NCBI GenBank assembly: GCA_937875395.1
Contig: CALNCU010000147.1
Span: forward strand, 1 to 27,392
Source: an uncultured Armatimonadota bacterium
GTDB taxonomy: Bacteria > Armatimonadota > UBA5829 > DTJY01
DNA: 27,392 bases
Direction of reading: 5' to 3'
The translations under genes and the position numbers were made by a program. How positions within the stretch are numbered: the stretch's first letter is position 1; the number at the start of each line of letters is the position of its first letter. The notes under the pieces are model-generated. The model worked only from the letters and a program-made list of their open reading frames with translations. It did no database searches and was not told where the DNA came from. Below, piece after piece: positions 1 to 7,130 of this stretch.

Positions 1-117
1 ATGCTACCCCATGCGCAGTCGATATAAACGGAAAAGTATGTGGCTGCTGGCATCCGGTAGTTGCAAAGGAGGTTTTGGTTGAAGTTTCCCTGCTTAAATT
101 TGCGGGGGAAGGGGGGG

Positions 118-768
118 CTAGTAAAGGCCTTCCAGGAGTACGTTTCTGCCCAGGGGGATGGTTTCGCAGTAGCCGCTTAAGCTGTCCAGGAAGCACCGGT
201 TTTCACAGAGTCCGCCGGAGACGTAGAGGGTTTGGGGACGTCCCGCAAAGTTGTAGGCATTGTAGGCTATTCCGTGCACAAATGCCGCAAGGGAACGTTT
301 GGGGTTCTGTCCCTGGATGATGGTATCAAATATCTTCTCTATGGCAAAGATTCCGCATGTTACGGGAATTCGTTCTGCAGAGGCGCGGAGTTTGGTGAAA
401 TCTACCTCATAGTAGCGGGCCAGGAGTTCCAGGGTGAAACCGGTGCTGGCTCCGCATGCCTGGTTCCAATCCAGCTTAAGTACGCGCCTGTCTTTAAAAC
501 TTACAAATTTGGTATCCCGGCTGCCTATATCCAGGACTGTGAAATCTGGTTCTTCTACAAGTTTGAGGCTGCCTTGCGCCAGGGCCACCAGCTCGTTCTC
601 ATAGTGCAGGGTTCTGTCTTTGCCAAGATGACCGGTGGCTACTTCAAATTTCAGCCGCTTGTCTTCCAGCACCTCTGAGGTTGGACAGATAACAATTCGG
701 CCGGTATCTAAATCTTTAATTTTGCTCCATGAACTGCCGCAATCGGCAGCCAGTCTATACATATACAT
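118..768 (-). CDS. ATP-dependent Fe-S activase, BcrA/BadF/BzdA/HgdC family
   Basis: Members of this ASKHA-fold family couple ATP hydrolysis to low-potential electron transfer onto a partner reductase or dehydratase. A [4Fe-4S] cluster is bridged between two identical subunits. What I see in 216 residues: a phosphate-1 loop (ADCGSSWSK, about 8-16), a phosphate-2 loop (DIGSRDTK, about 80-87), the first cluster cysteine in NQACGASTGF (C105), the second in TCGIFAIEK (C138), and an adenosine-site motif SGGLCEN (184-190). Both cluster cysteines are present, so an active activase is likely. It is shorter than the usual 250-270 residues and lacks the common GAIGAA-like C-terminal end. It starts 3 nt after the upstream gene on the same strand, so the two are surely co-transcribed. 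The start is ATG at 768, with a second in-frame ATG at 762. No HgdB/BcrC-type dehydratase or reductase is visible, so the substrate is unknown. Confident on family, not on role. Confidence 0.8.
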   Translation of the reverse strand: MYMYRLAADCGSSWSKIKDLDTGRIVICPTSEVLEDKRLKFEVATGHLGKDRTLHYENELVALAQGSLKLVEEPDFTVLDIGSRDTKFVSFKDRRVLKLDWNQACGASTGFTLELLARYYEVDFTKLRASAERIPVTCGIFAIEKIFDTIIQGQNPKRSLAAFVHGIAYNAYNFAGRPQTLYVSGGLCENRCFLDSLSGYCETIPLGRNVLLEGLY

Positions 769-771
769 ATT

Positions 772-1497
772 TTATCCCAGGCGAAGGAATGCCACTACTT
801 TGGCTATAACGCTGTTTGTAAGCGGGCCGTCACAATCTATATAGAGCCCGTTGTGCTTTTCGGCCAGGTACCGGGCAAGCGATGTCTTTTGGCAGAACGT
901 CTGCGCAAAGAAGATTGTGGGCACGCCCGCATCTACAAAGAGTTCCAGATCAAGGTCTGCCGGCGTTCCGGCCTCCACGCACCTCAGCCATCCGTAGACG
1001 TGCGTGGTCTTGGGGAAGAGTTCAAGCAGATGCATATCGTGCGGCGGAACTCCCCAGAATCCGTGCGTGGGCGGTATGGCTACAAACTTTTTTCTGCTGG
1101 GGTGGCGCACTCCGTCTATAATCCGGTCTGCCTTCTCTATTAGCGGCAGGTCTGATGTGGCAATGGTTATGGGGCCGCGTTCAAAGTTGGTGTTCCGGAC
1201 TTCCATTACGTCAAAGCCTATGTCTTTTAATATGAGCGCTGCAAAACGCGCTCCATCGCACTTATCTTCCCCTACGGGTGCGACAATCAGCCTTAGCTCG
1301 TCCTTCAGATACATTGCGTTATCTACTATGTTTGTTACTATTTGGCAATACGCATCGGGGACAAGACCGGAGGAGGGTGCGTTCATATCTACATCAAGAT
1401 CTATAAACTCACCAAAGTGACACATCCTGCTGGCTTTTGCCATGGCTTCCCGCGGCGGGCAGCCCCAGTATCCAATAAATTTTCGTTTTGCAACCAT
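772..1497 (-). CDS. Unknown cysteine-rich protein, putative partner of the adjacent activase
   Basis: I do not recognise this 241-residue protein. It has no signal peptide and no membrane segment, so it should be cytoplasmic. It carries seven cysteines (13, 26, 51, 80, 173, 202, 222). They include a GYWGCPP motif near the N-terminus, KCDGARFA around residue 80, FAQTFCQK around 202 and DCDGP around 222. Such spread cysteines could ligate a cluster. The gene ends 3 nt before the activase start, which strongly suggests a functional pair. Inference only: it may be the protein the activase reduces, or a subunit of it, but it is much shorter than HgdB/HgdC-partner dehydratase subunits (about 380-430 residues) and I see no convincing match to them. 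The start is ATG at 1497, with no clear Shine-Dalgarno sequence upstream. Confidence 0.7.
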   Translation of the reverse strand: MVAKRKFIGYWGCPPREAMAKASRMCHFGEFIDLDVDMNAPSSGLVPDAYCQIVTNIVDNAMYLKDELRLIVAPVGEDKCDGARFAALILKDIGFDVMEVRNTNFERGPITIATSDLPLIEKADRIIDGVRHPSRKKFVAIPPTHGFWGVPPHDMHLLELFPKTTHVYGWLRCVEAGTPADLDLELFVDAGVPTIFFAQTFCQKTSLARYLAEKHNGLYIDCDGPLTNSVIAKVVAFLRLG

Positions 1498-1533
1498 CTT
1501 AATTGGAGTTTACCATAAGATGGGCATGGTAGT

Positions 1534-1675
1534 CTAGTACTCTGTAAACTTGGATTGCAAGTTCATGCAGGGCTTCGGCAGCGGCGTGCCAAGGCACTCT
1601 GCGACCGAAGTATCTTCCCGGGGGATTGATGCCCCTTGCTTTGGCAGCGGCGCTTCGCTCTGCGACCGGAGTATC
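1534..1675 (-). repeat. Intergenic hairpin repeat, copy R1 (dimeric)
   Basis: Two related imperfect palindromes, at 1572-1614 and 1638-1675, lie between the MATE gene and the activase partner gene. They are joined by a 23-nt spacer rich in C/G runs. Read on the minus strand, each module begins GATACT(T/C)CGG and ends CTGCC(A/G)AAGC. The outer stem is CTTCGG/CCGAAG, with a CAG/CTG stem inside it. The apical stem is GTGCC-TT-GGCAC in one module and GC-GAA-GC in the other. A flank at 1534-1571 matches the flank of copy R2; arm plus first module show about 8 differences over about 82 nt. The spacer and dimer layout match copy R3. Confidence 0.85.
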
Positions 1676-1719
1676 AACAACTATACTTGGGTGAGCCAGT
1701 AGTGTAGCTGGAGCAGCCA

Positions 1720-3096
1720 TTACAGGCGTATCTCTTTCCACCGGCTCCATTTGAAGACGGCCAGGGTGGCGAATCCCAGCAGTATGGTAGAGCCGGACAT
1801 GGATATCCAGGCGCCGAACGCCCCCATTCCAAGCGTGATTGCAAGGTAATAGGTGAGCGGCAGGCGTATGATCCAGTTTGTTACTATTGTGGCCGCAGTG
1901 GGCAGACGGGTCTCGCCCGCGCCTTGGAGCGCTCCCGTAAGCACCATGGCAAGTGCAAAGAAGGGTTCGGAGATTCCGTTTATCATTAGGTACTGTGCGG
2001 CAAGCGGCAGGACTCCTGGGTCTGAAGTAAAGAGCCTGGAGATTGGGTGGGCAAAGGCTACAAAACATATTCCTACAAGTCCCATTGCGGCAATTCCCTG
2101 CCATGTTGATGCCCAGGCGGCACGCTCTGCCCGATCCGGCTGCCGCGCGCCCAGATTCTGCCCTACCATTGCTGTGGCCGCTGTTCCAAATGCAAATCCC
2201 GGCATAAATGCCAGGGCCTCCATCCTTAGGCCTATGGTAAGTGCGGCAATTGCATATGTGCCTTCGGGGGTGAGTCCCAGCACGGCAAAGTAAGCCACGG
2301 ACGCCCCGGTTCGCAGAAGCCCTTGCACTCCTGCCGGAGTACCTATGTTGAGTATCCTGGAGAACCAGCTCCATACAGGCCGCCAGGAACCCTGCACTAC
2401 TCTGCGCAACTGCGATTTGGGGAGGTGTATGAAGAAGAGCAGCATTGCCGCTATTCTGGAGAAGTCGGTTGCCATGCCTGCCCCCGCCACTCCAAGCCTC
2501 GGGAAGGGCCCAATTCCAAAGATTAACAGGTAATCGCCCAGAAGTGCAATAACCGTGGTCACCATCATAATTATAAGCGGTGTGCGCATGTCTCCAAGGC
2601 CTCTGTATATCCCGGAGAAGATGTACATGAGGAAGTACGGCACATTGGCAATAAGTATAATATTAAGGTAGACCAGCCCAAGCCGGAGCGCCTCCCCCTT
2701 GCCGCCCATAACTTTAAGGAGCCACGGGCCTGCCGCATACGCCAGCGCGCCTGAAGCTATGCCAACGAATATGCCCAGGAGTATAGACTGGCGGGTGGCG
2801 TGCTCTGCGTTTTCAATCTCTTCTGCGCCTGTAAAACGGGCTACAAGCGCTGTTGCACCCACGCTTACCGCAGTGCTTATGGACATAATCACCAGCATTA
2901 CCTGGCTTGCAAGCCCAACTGCGCTGAGCGCATCCGGGCCCAATCTGCCCACAAAAAGGGCATCTACCAGCCCGTTTGCTGTTTGCAGAAGCATGGTTAT
3001 TACTGAGGGCCATGCAAGCCACCACACTGTGCTCCATATGGGGCCGTGCACCATTCGTTCGCGTATGTAATTCTTATTTTCAGATATCCTATCCAA
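1720..3096 (-). CDS. MATE family multidrug/cation efflux transporter
   Basis: MATE proteins are 12-helix inner-membrane antiporters that export cationic or amphipathic compounds in exchange for Na+ or H+. The 458-residue length is typical of the NorM/DinF-like family. The N-terminal WPSVITMLLQTANGLVDALFVGRLG stretch (roughly residues 29-53) is the characteristic MATE opening, with the expected D and FVGRLG. A related repeat starts near residue 250 (IGTPAGVQGLLRTGASVAYF), as expected for the two-lobe fold. The start is probably TTG at 3096, giving MDRISENKNYIRERM. The next start, ATG at 3054, would also leave the first helix intact. A weak promoter (TATGGT about 9 nt before the TTG) would make it nearly leaderless. 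Substrate cannot be told from sequence. Confidence 0.9.
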   Translation of the reverse strand: MDRISENKNYIRERMVHGPIWSTVWWLAWPSVITMLLQTANGLVDALFVGRLGPDALSAVGLASQVMLVIMSISTAVSVGATALVARFTGAEEIENAEHATRQSILLGIFVGIASGALAYAAGPWLLKVMGGKGEALRLGLVYLNIILIANVPYFLMYIFSGIYRGLGDMRTPLIIMMVTTVIALLGDYLLIFGIGPFPRLGVAGAGMATDFSRIAAMLLFFIHLPKSQLRRVVQGSWRPVWSWFSRILNIGTPAGVQGLLRTGASVAYFAVLGLTPEGTYAIAALTIGLRMEALAFMPGFAFGTAATAMVGQNLGARQPDRAERAAWASTWQGIAAMGLVGICFVAFAHPISRLFTSDPGVLPLAAQYLMINGISEPFFALAMVLTGALQGAGETRLPTAATIVTNWIIRLPLTYYLAITLGMGAFGAWISMSGSTILLGFATLAVFKWSRWKEIRL

Positions 3097-3170
3097 ATGC
3101 GTTTACCATAACTTCTTTTATGCCCTCAACAATTCTAGATTCGGCAGGGACTGGTGTCAAGCAGGAGGGA

Positions 3171-3200
3171 TTGATTCCAATACTTGTGCCCTGTTACAAT
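3171..3200 (+). promoter_or_regulatory. Sigma-70-type promoter for the glycosyltransferase gene
   Basis: TTGATT (3171-3176) and TACAAT (3195-3200) are separated by 18 nt. Expected transcription start is near 3207, about 26 nt before the ATG at 3233, leaving room for the AGGTTG ribosome site. Confidence 0.6.
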
Positions 3201-3232
3201 AAGAGTATCAGGCATGTTCCAATGAGGTTGAA

Positions 3233-4030
3233 ATGAACAAAATGCAGAATTTTATTTGCGGCGGATCTACTTTGAATGCCGATACAAAGGTCTGCCTGTC
3301 TGTTATAATACCCGCTTTTAACGAAGAACGCCGCCTGCCGGAGACTCTTGCGGTTGTATGGACGTATCTCACGGCCGCTATACCGGAGTTTGAGATACTG
3401 GTTGTTGATGATGGTTCTTTGGATAATACCGCAAAAGTTGCAAAGAGATTTGCAGCAGATCATAAGGGGGTTAGAGTAATCTCTTACCAGCCCAACAGGG
3501 GCAAGGGCCGCGCTGTTAAGGTTGGGATGCAGGAGGGCAGGGGGGAGTTTATGCTCTTTCTGGATGCCGATCTTGCCACCCCCATTGAGGAGACGGGGAG
3601 TCTTTTTAAGCAGCTGGCTTCCGGCTATGATGTGGCTATAGGTTCCAGAGCGGTTTGCGGTTCCCAGCTGCTGGTGCGGCAGCCCTGGTATCGTGAGCTT
3701 GGAGGACGCACTTTTAATCTTGTTATCCAACTTTTTGCTCTGCCGGGGATTCGCGATACCCAGTGCGGGTTCAAACTCTTTAGCCGCCGTGCAGCACTGG
3801 AGATATTTGCACGGTGTGCGGAGGATGGATTCGGCTTTGACATAGAGGTACTGTACCTTGCGCGGCGCCTGGGGTATAAGATTGCGGAAGTCCCCGTGAG
3901 GTGGCGTCACGTGGGCGAATCCAAGGTGAGACTGATAAGGGATGCGCTAAGAATGTTTGCATCCACGGCCCGCGTGGTGAGGCATCATAGAGGGATTAAG
4001 GCTGTTACAGATGAATCCTGCCGAGTATGA
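3233..4030 (+). CDS. GT2 glycosyltransferase, dolichyl/polyprenyl-phosphate hexosyltransferase-like
   Basis: This family (GT-A fold, ALG5/DPM1-like) transfers a hexose from a nucleotide sugar to a lipid phosphate carrier at the cytoplasmic face of the membrane, feeding glycan or glycolipid assembly. Visible in the 265 residues: the N-terminal nucleotide-binding strand LSVIIPAFNEERRLPETL (about 21-38), VVDDGSLDNT, GKGRAVKVGM, the DXD-equivalent FLDADLATP (about 106-114), GSRAV, the acceptor-region motif DTQCGFKLFSR, and the GFGFDIEVLYLARRLGY segment followed by EVPVRW. No C-terminal membrane helices are seen, so it resembles the soluble or peripheral type. It overlaps the methyltransferase start by 20 nt, indicating translational coupling. 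Exact sugar and lipid are unknown. Confidence 0.87.
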   Translation: MNKMQNFICGGSTLNADTKVCLSVIIPAFNEERRLPETLAVVWTYLTAAIPEFEILVVDDGSLDNTAKVAKRFAADHKGVRVISYQPNRGKGRAVKVGMQEGRGEFMLFLDADLATPIEETGSLFKQLASGYDVAIGSRAVCGSQLLVRQPWYRELGGRTFNLVIQLFALPGIRDTQCGFKLFSRRAALEIFARCAEDGFGFDIEVLYLARRLGYKIAEVPVRWRHVGESKVRLIRDALRMFASTARVVRHHRGIKAVTDESCRV

Positions 4031-4745
4031 CCGCATGTATAATCTGGAGGATAGGTACTGGTGGTTTGTAAGCCGGCGCGAACTGGTGCTGGATATTGTC
4101 CGCCGCCTCTCCCTGCCGCATGATCCCGTTATTGTTGATGTTGGCTGCGGGACGGGCGCAACCGCCGCCGCTCTTTCAAAGATTGGCAGCGTTGTGTGCG
4201 TGGATGTCTCGCCTCTGGCCCTTGACTACTGCAGGCAGCGGGGGCTTGGTAATCTGCTTGAGGCAAGAGCAGAATACCTGCCGCTTGAACCCGGGAGCGC
4301 GGATATTGTAGTTGCGCTTGATATACTTGAGCATCTGGAAGATGATTCGGCCGCTTTAAAAGAGATTCTGCGGGTGCTTAAACCCGGCGGCAGGATTGTT
4401 GCCACGGTTCCCGCCTGCCGTATCCTCTGGAGCGAGCACGATGTTGCGCTTGCACATAAACGGCGTTACACGGCGGGCCAACTATCTCAAAAGATGCGGC
4501 AAGCCGGGTTCAGGGTTGATACCTTAAGTTATGTTCTCTTCCTTCTCTTCCCCCTGGCATTTTTACAAAGGATTTTTTGTAGAAAGCCAGTTTCAAGCGA
4601 TGCTGCTCAGGCGCAGGTGCCTGATTTTGGTTCTGCAGTAAATAAACTTCTTATCAAATTGCAACGCGCAGAGACGGCTGTAATGCGCCATATCCCGCTC
4701 CCCTGGGGGGTAAGCGTAGTCTGCGTGGCCCGTAAGCCGGAATAA
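4011..4745 (+). CDS. Class I SAM-dependent methyltransferase
   Basis: A 244-residue Rossmann-fold methyltransferase. Motif I is IVDVGCGTGATAAAL (about 41-55), motif II ends in VCVDVSP, and the acidic loop motif IVVALDILEHLEDD (about 99-112) precedes the post-motif VLKPGGRIVATVPA (about 123-136). The N-terminal MNPAEYDRMYNLEDRYWWFVSRR pattern is common in methyltransferases found beside lipid-linked glycosyltransferases. The start at 4011 keeps this pattern; an internal in-frame ATG at 4035 would cut it. Its reading frame overlaps the glycosyltransferase, so the pair probably act on the same glycan or lipid product, though the acceptor cannot be read from sequence. A hydrophobic stretch around residues 174-190 may touch the membrane. 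Confidence 0.87.
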   Translation: MNPAEYDRMYNLEDRYWWFVSRRELVLDIVRRLSLPHDPVIVDVGCGTGATAAALSKIGSVVCVDVSPLALDYCRQRGLGNLLEARAEYLPLEPGSADIVVALDILEHLEDDSAALKEILRVLKPGGRIVATVPACRILWSEHDVALAHKRRYTAGQLSQKMRQAGFRVDTLSYVLFLLFPLAFLQRIFCRKPVSSDAAQAQVPDFGSAVNKLLIKLQRAETAVMRHIPLPWGVSVVCVARKPE

Positions 4746-4755
4746 GCAGCGACGC

Positions 4756-4789
4756 AAAAAAGTGCCCTGCATCCTAATCATAATGCAGG
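4756..4789 (-). terminator. Weak hairpin with a T-run in the minus direction
   Basis: CCTGCAT (4766-4772) pairs with ATGCAGG (4783-4789). On the minus strand the stem is followed, after 4 nt, by six T (4761-4756). No minus-strand gene lies directly upstream, so it may only stop antisense transcription, or act weakly after the methyltransferase on the plus strand. Confidence 0.3.
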
Positions 4790-4872
4790 CTCCCGCATTT
4801 ACATTCCTTCAGAGCAAGTTAACCCCATGTTATTTCTGGCAATTTATAGTATGCAGTTCACTATAATTTGGG

Positions 4873-4901
4873 TTGCATTTGCAGAGTATGCGTGATATAA
4901 T
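4873..4901 (+). promoter_or_regulatory. Strong extended -10 promoter for the 5002-5310 gene
   Basis: TTGCAT (4873-4878), a 17-nt spacer and a perfect TATAAT (4896-4901). A TG lies one base before the -10 element, the extended form. Expected transcription start is near 4908, giving a leader of about 94 nt. Confidence 0.75.
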
Positions 4902-4945
4902 GTACGGAGCCGCATGGCAGAAAAGAATTTTTAGATGGTGAGAGC

Positions 4946-4978
4946 AGACCGGTAGAAAGCAATAGTTCTAACCGGTCT
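4946..4978 (+). promoter_or_regulatory. Hairpin in the leader of the 5002-5310 gene
   Basis: AGACCGGT (4946-4953) and ACCGGTCT (4971-4978) are perfect inverted repeats. The stem continues inward as AGAA/TTCT with one bulged A, about 12 base pairs in all with a small loop. It lies after the predicted transcription start and just before the ribosome site GGAAGGA (4985-4991). It is not followed by a T-run, so it looks like a leader stabiliser or translational control element rather than a terminator. Confidence 0.55.
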
Positions 4979-5001
4979 TAAAATGGAAGGATCTGCCCCA
5001 G

Positions 5002-5310
5002 ATGAGTATGACAAGAGATACGTATGCGAAGGAAGTAATAAGGGTTGCAGAAGCGGCGTTCTATCGGAATGAGACTGTTAAATGTCCGCATGAGGGATGT
5101 GAAGAGACTCTGGATGTCGTCCAGATGAGCATGCTTAGTTCAAGGTCTCTCATATGTCCTACGCATGGGCACATATATCAGGAACAGGAAGTCTCTCCAT
5201 TTGGGAAGTTAGACTGGGAAGCTGCCAGCCAACGCCCGGAGGATGAGTTTTCCGGTTTCGACTGGGACGACGAAGACGACTCGGCCGTTGAGCTGAAGAT
5301 TGACAAGTAA
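5002..5310 (+). CDS. Small acidic protein with a zinc-ribbon-like N-terminal half, function unknown
   Basis: This is a 102-residue cytoplasmic protein that I cannot assign. Residues about 28-33 read CPHEGC and about 52-55 read CPTH, so two cysteines, then a cysteine and a histidine, could form one zinc site. The C-terminal third is strongly acidic (FDWDDEDDSAVE) and probably disordered. The start is ATG at 5002, with GGAAGGA about 10 nt upstream; ATG at 5008 is an alternative. The gene is a single transcription unit with an extended -10 promoter, a stable leader hairpin and its own terminator. That arrangement suggests well-expressed, independently regulated product. Inference: it may be a nucleic-acid- or protein-binding adaptor. 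Confidence 0.75.
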   Translation: MSMTRDTYAKEVIRVAEAAFYRNETVKCPHEGCEETLDVVQMSMLSSRSLICPTHGHIYQEQEVSPFGKLDWEAASQRPEDEFSGFDWDDEDDSAVELKIDK

Positions 5311-5360
5311 GAAAGGCTCAATCAAAAGTAATATTCAGACCGCTGAAAAGCAGGGATATT

Positions 5361-5409
5361 CAGCCCGCTTTCTTAAGGCCCCCGTGGCCGCTGAAGGCGG
5401 GCTGTTTTT
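5361..5409 (+). terminator. Rho-independent terminator after the zinc-ribbon gene
   Basis: CAGCCCGC (5361-5368) pairs with GCGGGCTG (5397-5404), followed at once by TTTTT. A smaller GGCC/GGCC hairpin lies within the loop. In the opposite direction it lies 9 nt after the lptD-like stop codon but lacks a T-run there. Confidence 0.8.
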
Positions 5410-5412
5410 ATA

Positions 5413-7116
5413 TTAGAATCCCACAAGGCCCACTTCAAAGCCTATCTCCTTGGCCCTGTTCTTCCATATGATTTTTGGCTGCAGGCAGTGCATGGGCTTG
5501 GATACGGAGATATGGAAATCATACACGGACTGAGTGTTGAGATCGTAACGTGCAGCAAGATCAAAAGACAGGTCGCCGGATGGGAAGATGAGCCGGGCGG
5601 CAAGCTCGTTTGCCAGAGAGAGCTTATCAAAAGTAAAAGGGGTATTCCCGCCTACGGATTGCGTAAGGTAGGTGAGCGATGCAAACGATTTGGGGCCAAG
5701 GCTGCGGGCAATGGCAAAGCTGGCGCCGGCGGTGGTGTAGTTGTCTCCGTTATCATAGAAAGACGTGCGTGCCAGAACTCCCGGCATAAGGAAGGTCTTT
5801 CTGTCTAAAGGTATGGCGTCAAGGTAGACCAGAGCCCGCGCATCCGCCCTGCCGTGGGTTATCTTATCCGGGTATTCTACAAAGCTGCCTGCGCCAAGTT
5901 CCACAACAGTGTTAATCCCCCGGTTTGTTACTATGGTAGTAAACTGTGCCGGGTCTATAGTTGCGCCGGATATTCCAAGCGGGTCTACGCTTTCCTCATA
6001 TCCTTGCGCAGATGGGCCGAAGCAGTATCTTATGCCTGCTTCCGGGAGCCTGGAGAGCATGGTGTTTGGCTGAGAACCGCAGTAGTAGGGCTCCTTGTAA
6101 ACCAGCCGGGCGAATATGGGTTTTGAATCAATTTTGTCATACCTTATTCCGCACTGGATTATCTGCTTTGTAGATACCCGCAAATCTGCATTTGCCGAGT
6201 TCATGTCATCATCAGCCAAAGGGATTGTGTATGCGGCGTAGAGTCCAAAATCTCCGCTGACCCCAATTTTGGGGAACTTTGTGCCGGCGGATTTATTGCT
6301 TTTTTTTAGCTTGGTGCTGTAGTAGGGGAGGGTGATCAGACGCTTTCCAATCACTTTGATTGCAACGTTTCTGGCTGTAAACTTTTTGCCGGGCTCTATT
6401 ATCATCTCTTCTGCATAGAGGCAGTAGTGCGGCTGCTCCAGGTTGCAGGTTGTAAAGATGGACTTGCGCAGTTGGTATCGTTCTGGCTCCGCCTTAAGCT
6501 CCTGGCCTCTAAAGTATAGTGTGCCGCTCTCCCGCTCTAGAACAGGGGCGGGGGCATCTTCCTGCATTGAATCTACAGGGATGGATGCAACGGCGCCTAT
6601 TGCGTCGCCGGTATCTGTATTGAAGTTGTATTTAAAGGTGTCGCCCGTAAGTGTGCGCTGGGCATCTTTAAACATAACGCGGCCCGTTGCTTCCACATCG
6701 CCGGTGGATGGGCTCCCCTCTATAATATCTGCCTCAAGAGTAACGGTATTCCTCTTTATTGCAACATTCCCTTCTGCCTTGAACCGGTTATCTGTTTTTG
6801 TCCCTGCGGCGGGGAATGTGTATTTAAGCAGGTTGCAGGTGAGTGTCATGCCTTCTAGGGCAAGGCGCACGTTGCCGGATGCCTCTATTCTGCCGGTATG
6901 CGGGCTGCCTGTTATCATATCTGCGTTGATATACATATCTCCGCTGGTTACGCAAACGTTTCCCTGGGCATGGAAGAGTCCATCGTCAAAGCTGTACTGC
7001 TGGGAATTTGCAGTAATCCTTATGGTTTGCGGTGTGTGCTTATCCGTCTCTTCTGCGGCAATGGCGGCCGGCAGGGCCAGAAAGAGTAAAATTGCTATCA
7101 ACCTGGTAATCTTCAA
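5413..7116 (-). CDS. LptD/OstA-like outer-membrane assembly protein (short form)
   Basis: LptD forms the outer-membrane channel that inserts lipopolysaccharide, and its N-terminal domain resembles periplasmic LptA. The 567 residues begin with a signal peptide (MKITRLIAILLFLALPAAIAA, cleavage near 21). Repeated OstA-type strands follow: ITANSQQYSFDDGLFHAQGNV, then matching ASGNV, AEGNV and ATGRV turns up to about residue 185. A LptD linker follows with CNLEQPHYCLYAEEMII and a KRLITLPYYS segment (about 225-270). The last 300 residues have alternating beta strands consistent with a barrel. It is much shorter than proteobacterial LptD (about 780). The start is TTG at 7116 with GGAAAG 7 nt upstream, 14 nt after herA, so it is probably in that operon. 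Whether it moves LPS or another lipid is not known. Confidence 0.8.
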   Translation of the reverse strand: MKITRLIAILLFLALPAAIAAEETDKHTPQTIRITANSQQYSFDDGLFHAQGNVCVTSGDMYINADMITGSPHTGRIEASGNVRLALEGMTLTCNLLKYTFPAAGTKTDNRFKAEGNVAIKRNTVTLEADIIEGSPSTGDVEATGRVMFKDAQRTLTGDTFKYNFNTDTGDAIGAVASIPVDSMQEDAPAPVLERESGTLYFRGQELKAEPERYQLRKSIFTTCNLEQPHYCLYAEEMIIEPGKKFTARNVAIKVIGKRLITLPYYSTKLKKSNKSAGTKFPKIGVSGDFGLYAAYTIPLADDDMNSANADLRVSTKQIIQCGIRYDKIDSKPIFARLVYKEPYYCGSQPNTMLSRLPEAGIRYCFGPSAQGYEESVDPLGISGATIDPAQFTTIVTNRGINTVVELGAGSFVEYPDKITHGRADARALVYLDAIPLDRKTFLMPGVLARTSFYDNGDNYTTAGASFAIARSLGPKSFASLTYLTQSVGGNTPFTFDKLSLANELAARLIFPSGDLSFDLAARYDLNTQSVYDFHISVSKPMHCLQPKIIWKNRAKEIGFEVGLVGF

Positions 7117-7130
7117 AATAACTTTCCATT

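Noticed and set aside
1..320. Open plus-strand frame from the left edge, with AAAGGAGG at 65-72 and a TTG at 75
   Set aside because: It runs antisense into the activase, has low-complexity content and matches no family; the ribosome-site match is probably chance.
1499..2374. Long minus-strand open frame of 291 codons
   Set aside because: It lies in another frame of the MATE gene and across the R1 repeat; its composition is Arg/Cys/His rich with no domain. The MATE frame is clearly the coding one.
3194..3910. Minus-strand open frame of 238 codons opposite the glycosyltransferase
   Set aside because: It covers the divergent promoter region and a convincing GT2 gene; no recognisable motif.
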